Below are positions 22,767 through 23,925 of a stretch of DNA of 23,925 bases, one piece after another (the stretch's first letter is position 1; every line of letters begins with the position of its first letter). The position numbers and the translations under genes are program-made. The stretch is from RBG-16-66-20 sp038040245. Lineage in GTDB: Bacteria; Pseudomonadota; Gammaproteobacteria; Burkholderiales; SG8-39. The stretch covers positions 1 to 23,925 of the forward strand of contig JBBPIU010000045.1 in assembly GCA_038040245.1 (NCBI GenBank), in the 5' to 3' direction. The notes below the pieces were generated by a model that was given only the letters and a program-made list of their open reading frames with translations, ran no database searches and was not told where the DNA came from.

Positions 22767-23488
22767 GCTTTCATGTCCTGATTCCGGCGCGCTACGCTGC
22801 CAGCCGCTTGCCGGGCAAGCCGCTCGCGGATCTCGGCGGCAAGCCCATGGTGGTGCGCGTCTGCGAGCGCGCGGCGGCAAGCGGCGCTCTTTCCGTGGCG
22901 GTCGCCACGGATGATGAAAGAATCCTGCAAGCGGTACAGGCACACGGCCATCGCGCGCTCATGACGCGCGCCGATCATCCTTCGGGCACGGACCGGATTG
23001 CCGAGGCGGCGGCGGCCCTCGGCTTGGGCGGCGGGGAGATCGTGGTCAACGTGCAGGGCGACGAGCCGCTGATCGATCCCGGCCTGATCAGGGAAGTCGC
23101 TGCGACGCTCGAGCGCGACCGCGAGGCGAGCTTGTCCACCGCCTGCCACCCGATCCACGACGCGGCCGCGCTCGCCAATCCTAATGTGGTGAAGGTGGTG
23201 CTGGACGCCAAAGGCCGTGCGCTTTACTTCAGCCGGGCCGGCATTCCGTATCCGAGGCAGGCAAAGGCAATCACCTACCGTCACATCGGCGTCTACGGCT
23301 ACCGGGTGTCTTTCCTGCAGCAGTATTCCTCCCTTGCGGTTTCCCCGCTCGAGCAGGCCGAAGCGCTGGAACAGTTGCGCGCGCTGTGGCATGGGTTTCG
23401 CATCGCGGTAACAGTGAGCGACGCCGAAGCGCCCCCCGGCGTGGATACCCCGCAGGATCTAGACGCGGTGCGTAAAATATTCCAATGA
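22763..23488 (+). CDS. kdsB: CMP-KDO synthetase, probable CTG start
   Basis: 3-deoxy-manno-octulosonate cytidylyltransferase activates KDO for the LPS inner core in the cytoplasm. Motifs: FHVLIPARYAASRLPGKPL (nucleotide-binding N-terminus), VNVQGDEPLIDP and RHIGVYGYR. The family N-terminus needs the strand encoded from 22766 on, yet the frame has no ATG, GTG or TTG upstream; the first is TTG 22808, which would delete the catalytic IPAR region. CTG 22763-22765, overlapping the Trm112 stop as CTGA and preceded by GAGGAA five bases upstream, gives 241 residues, near the usual 245-255. An ATG at 22773 is out of frame. It overlaps adk as ATGA. Confidence 0.93.
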   Translation: MSFHVLIPARYAASRLPGKPLADLGGKPMVVRVCERAAASGALSVAVATDDERILQAVQAHGHRALMTRADHPSGTDRIAEAAAALGLGGGEIVVNVQGDEPLIDPGLIREVAATLERDREASLSTACHPIHDAAALANPNVVKVVLDAKGRALYFSRAGIPYPRQAKAITYRHIGVYGYRVSFLQQYSSLAVSPLEQAEALEQLRALWHGFRIAVTVSDAEAPPGVDTPQDLDAVRKIFQ

Positions 23489-23925
23489 AGTTGATCCTGC
23501 TGGGTCCCCCGGGCGCGGGCAAGGGCACCCAGTCCACGTACCTGACCGCGCACTTCGGCATCCCGCAGATTTCCACCGGAGACATGCTGCGCGCCGCAGT
23601 CAAGGCGGGCACGCCGCTCGGCCTGGCGGCCAGGAAAGTCATGGATTCGGGCGCGCTGGTGTCGGACGACATTATCATCGGCCTGGTCAAGGAGAGGCTG
23701 AAGCAGCCCGACTGCGCGAAAGGGTATCTGTTCGACGGTTTTCCGCGCACCATTCCGCAGGCCGAGGCGATGCGCGCTGCGAAGGTGGCGATCGACTACG
23801 TGCTCGAGATCGACGTCCCGGCCGAGGAAATCATCGTCCGCATGAGCGGCCGCCGCGCGCATCTCGCCTCGGGCCGGACGTACCACGTGAAATTCAACCC
23901 GCCCAGGGTCGAAGGCAAGGACGAC
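23485..23925 (+). CDS. adk: Adenylate kinase, 3'-truncated by window edge
   Basis: Interconverts ATP + AMP and 2 ADP. The visible 147 residues run off the window end. They contain the P-loop LLGPPGAGKGTQ (residues 5-16), the AMP-binding STGDMLR (30-36) and GYLFDGFPRT (81-90), and the start of a long-form LID domain (GRRAHLASGRTYHVKFNPP). ATG 23485 overlaps the kdsB stop as ATGA. About 70 C-terminal residues are missing, judged from the usual length near 215. Confidence 0.97.
   Translation, partial: MKLILLGPPGAGKGTQSTYLTAHFGIPQISTGDMLRAAVKAGTPLGLAARKVMDSGALVSDDIIIGLVKERLKQPDCAKGYLFDGFPRTIPQAEAMRAAKVAIDYVLEIDVPAEEIIVRMSGRRAHLASGRTYHVKFNPPRVEGKDD

Overview
This is a gene-dense, high-GC stretch of chromosome, most likely from a betaproteobacterium, perhaps a Burkholderiales- or Nitrosomonadales-type isolate or metagenome bin. 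The evidence is the exbB-exbD-lpxK-trm112-kdsB-adk gene order, a 'Bug'-type tripartite tricarboxylate transporter, a class I AroG and general codon use. No rRNA, tRNA, CRISPR array, insertion sequence or phage gene was recognised. Both ends cut a gene: alaS lacks its 5' part and adk lacks its 3' part.

Layout. (1) 1-3304: the 3' two thirds of alaS, a convergent Lon-like AAA+ ATPase with no protease domain, and a divergent hotdog thioesterase. (2) 3346-6963: an aromatic-rich leader peptide plus a terminator/antiterminator pair (a classical attenuator) in front of aroG. AroG is translationally coupled to a GT39/ArnT-like membrane glycosyltransferase and then a UbiA-family prenyltransferase. (3) 6995-11017: a cyclic-nucleotide-binding protein, a fusion of a VTT/TVP38 membrane domain with a mercuric-reductase-like flavoprotein, and the TIGR04283/TIGR04282 glycosyltransferase pair usually linked to arsenosugar clusters. 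(4) 11003-14780: an SGNH lipoprotein esterase on the minus strand, divergent from a tctB-tctA-tctC transporter operon whose tctC carries a one-base frameshift. (5) 14777-17592, minus strand: a probable five-gene operon (cobalamin adenosyltransferase, SIMPL-domain protein, type II HAD, single-domain response regulator, RidA-like protein) behind a TATAAT box. (6) 17662-18072: a tandem ACT-domain protein. (7) 18116-20238, minus strand: xseA, a DUF1304 membrane protein and a DNA-deoxyinosine glycosylase, a DNA-maintenance group. (8) 20239-20572: a structured 334-base intergenic region with four DnaA-box-like sites. (9) 20573-end: the envelope operon exbB-exbD-lpxK-trm112-kdsB-adk.

The most interesting points are the aroG attenuator with its Phe-rich leader; the repeated apparent use of CTG as a start codon inside a CTGA overlap (the GT39 gene and kdsB); the DnaA-box cluster between xseA and exbB; and the membrane-flavoprotein fusion next to two arsenosugar-type glycosyltransferases. 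No complete new defence or mobile system was found. All assignments come from reading motifs by eye; no database search was run.
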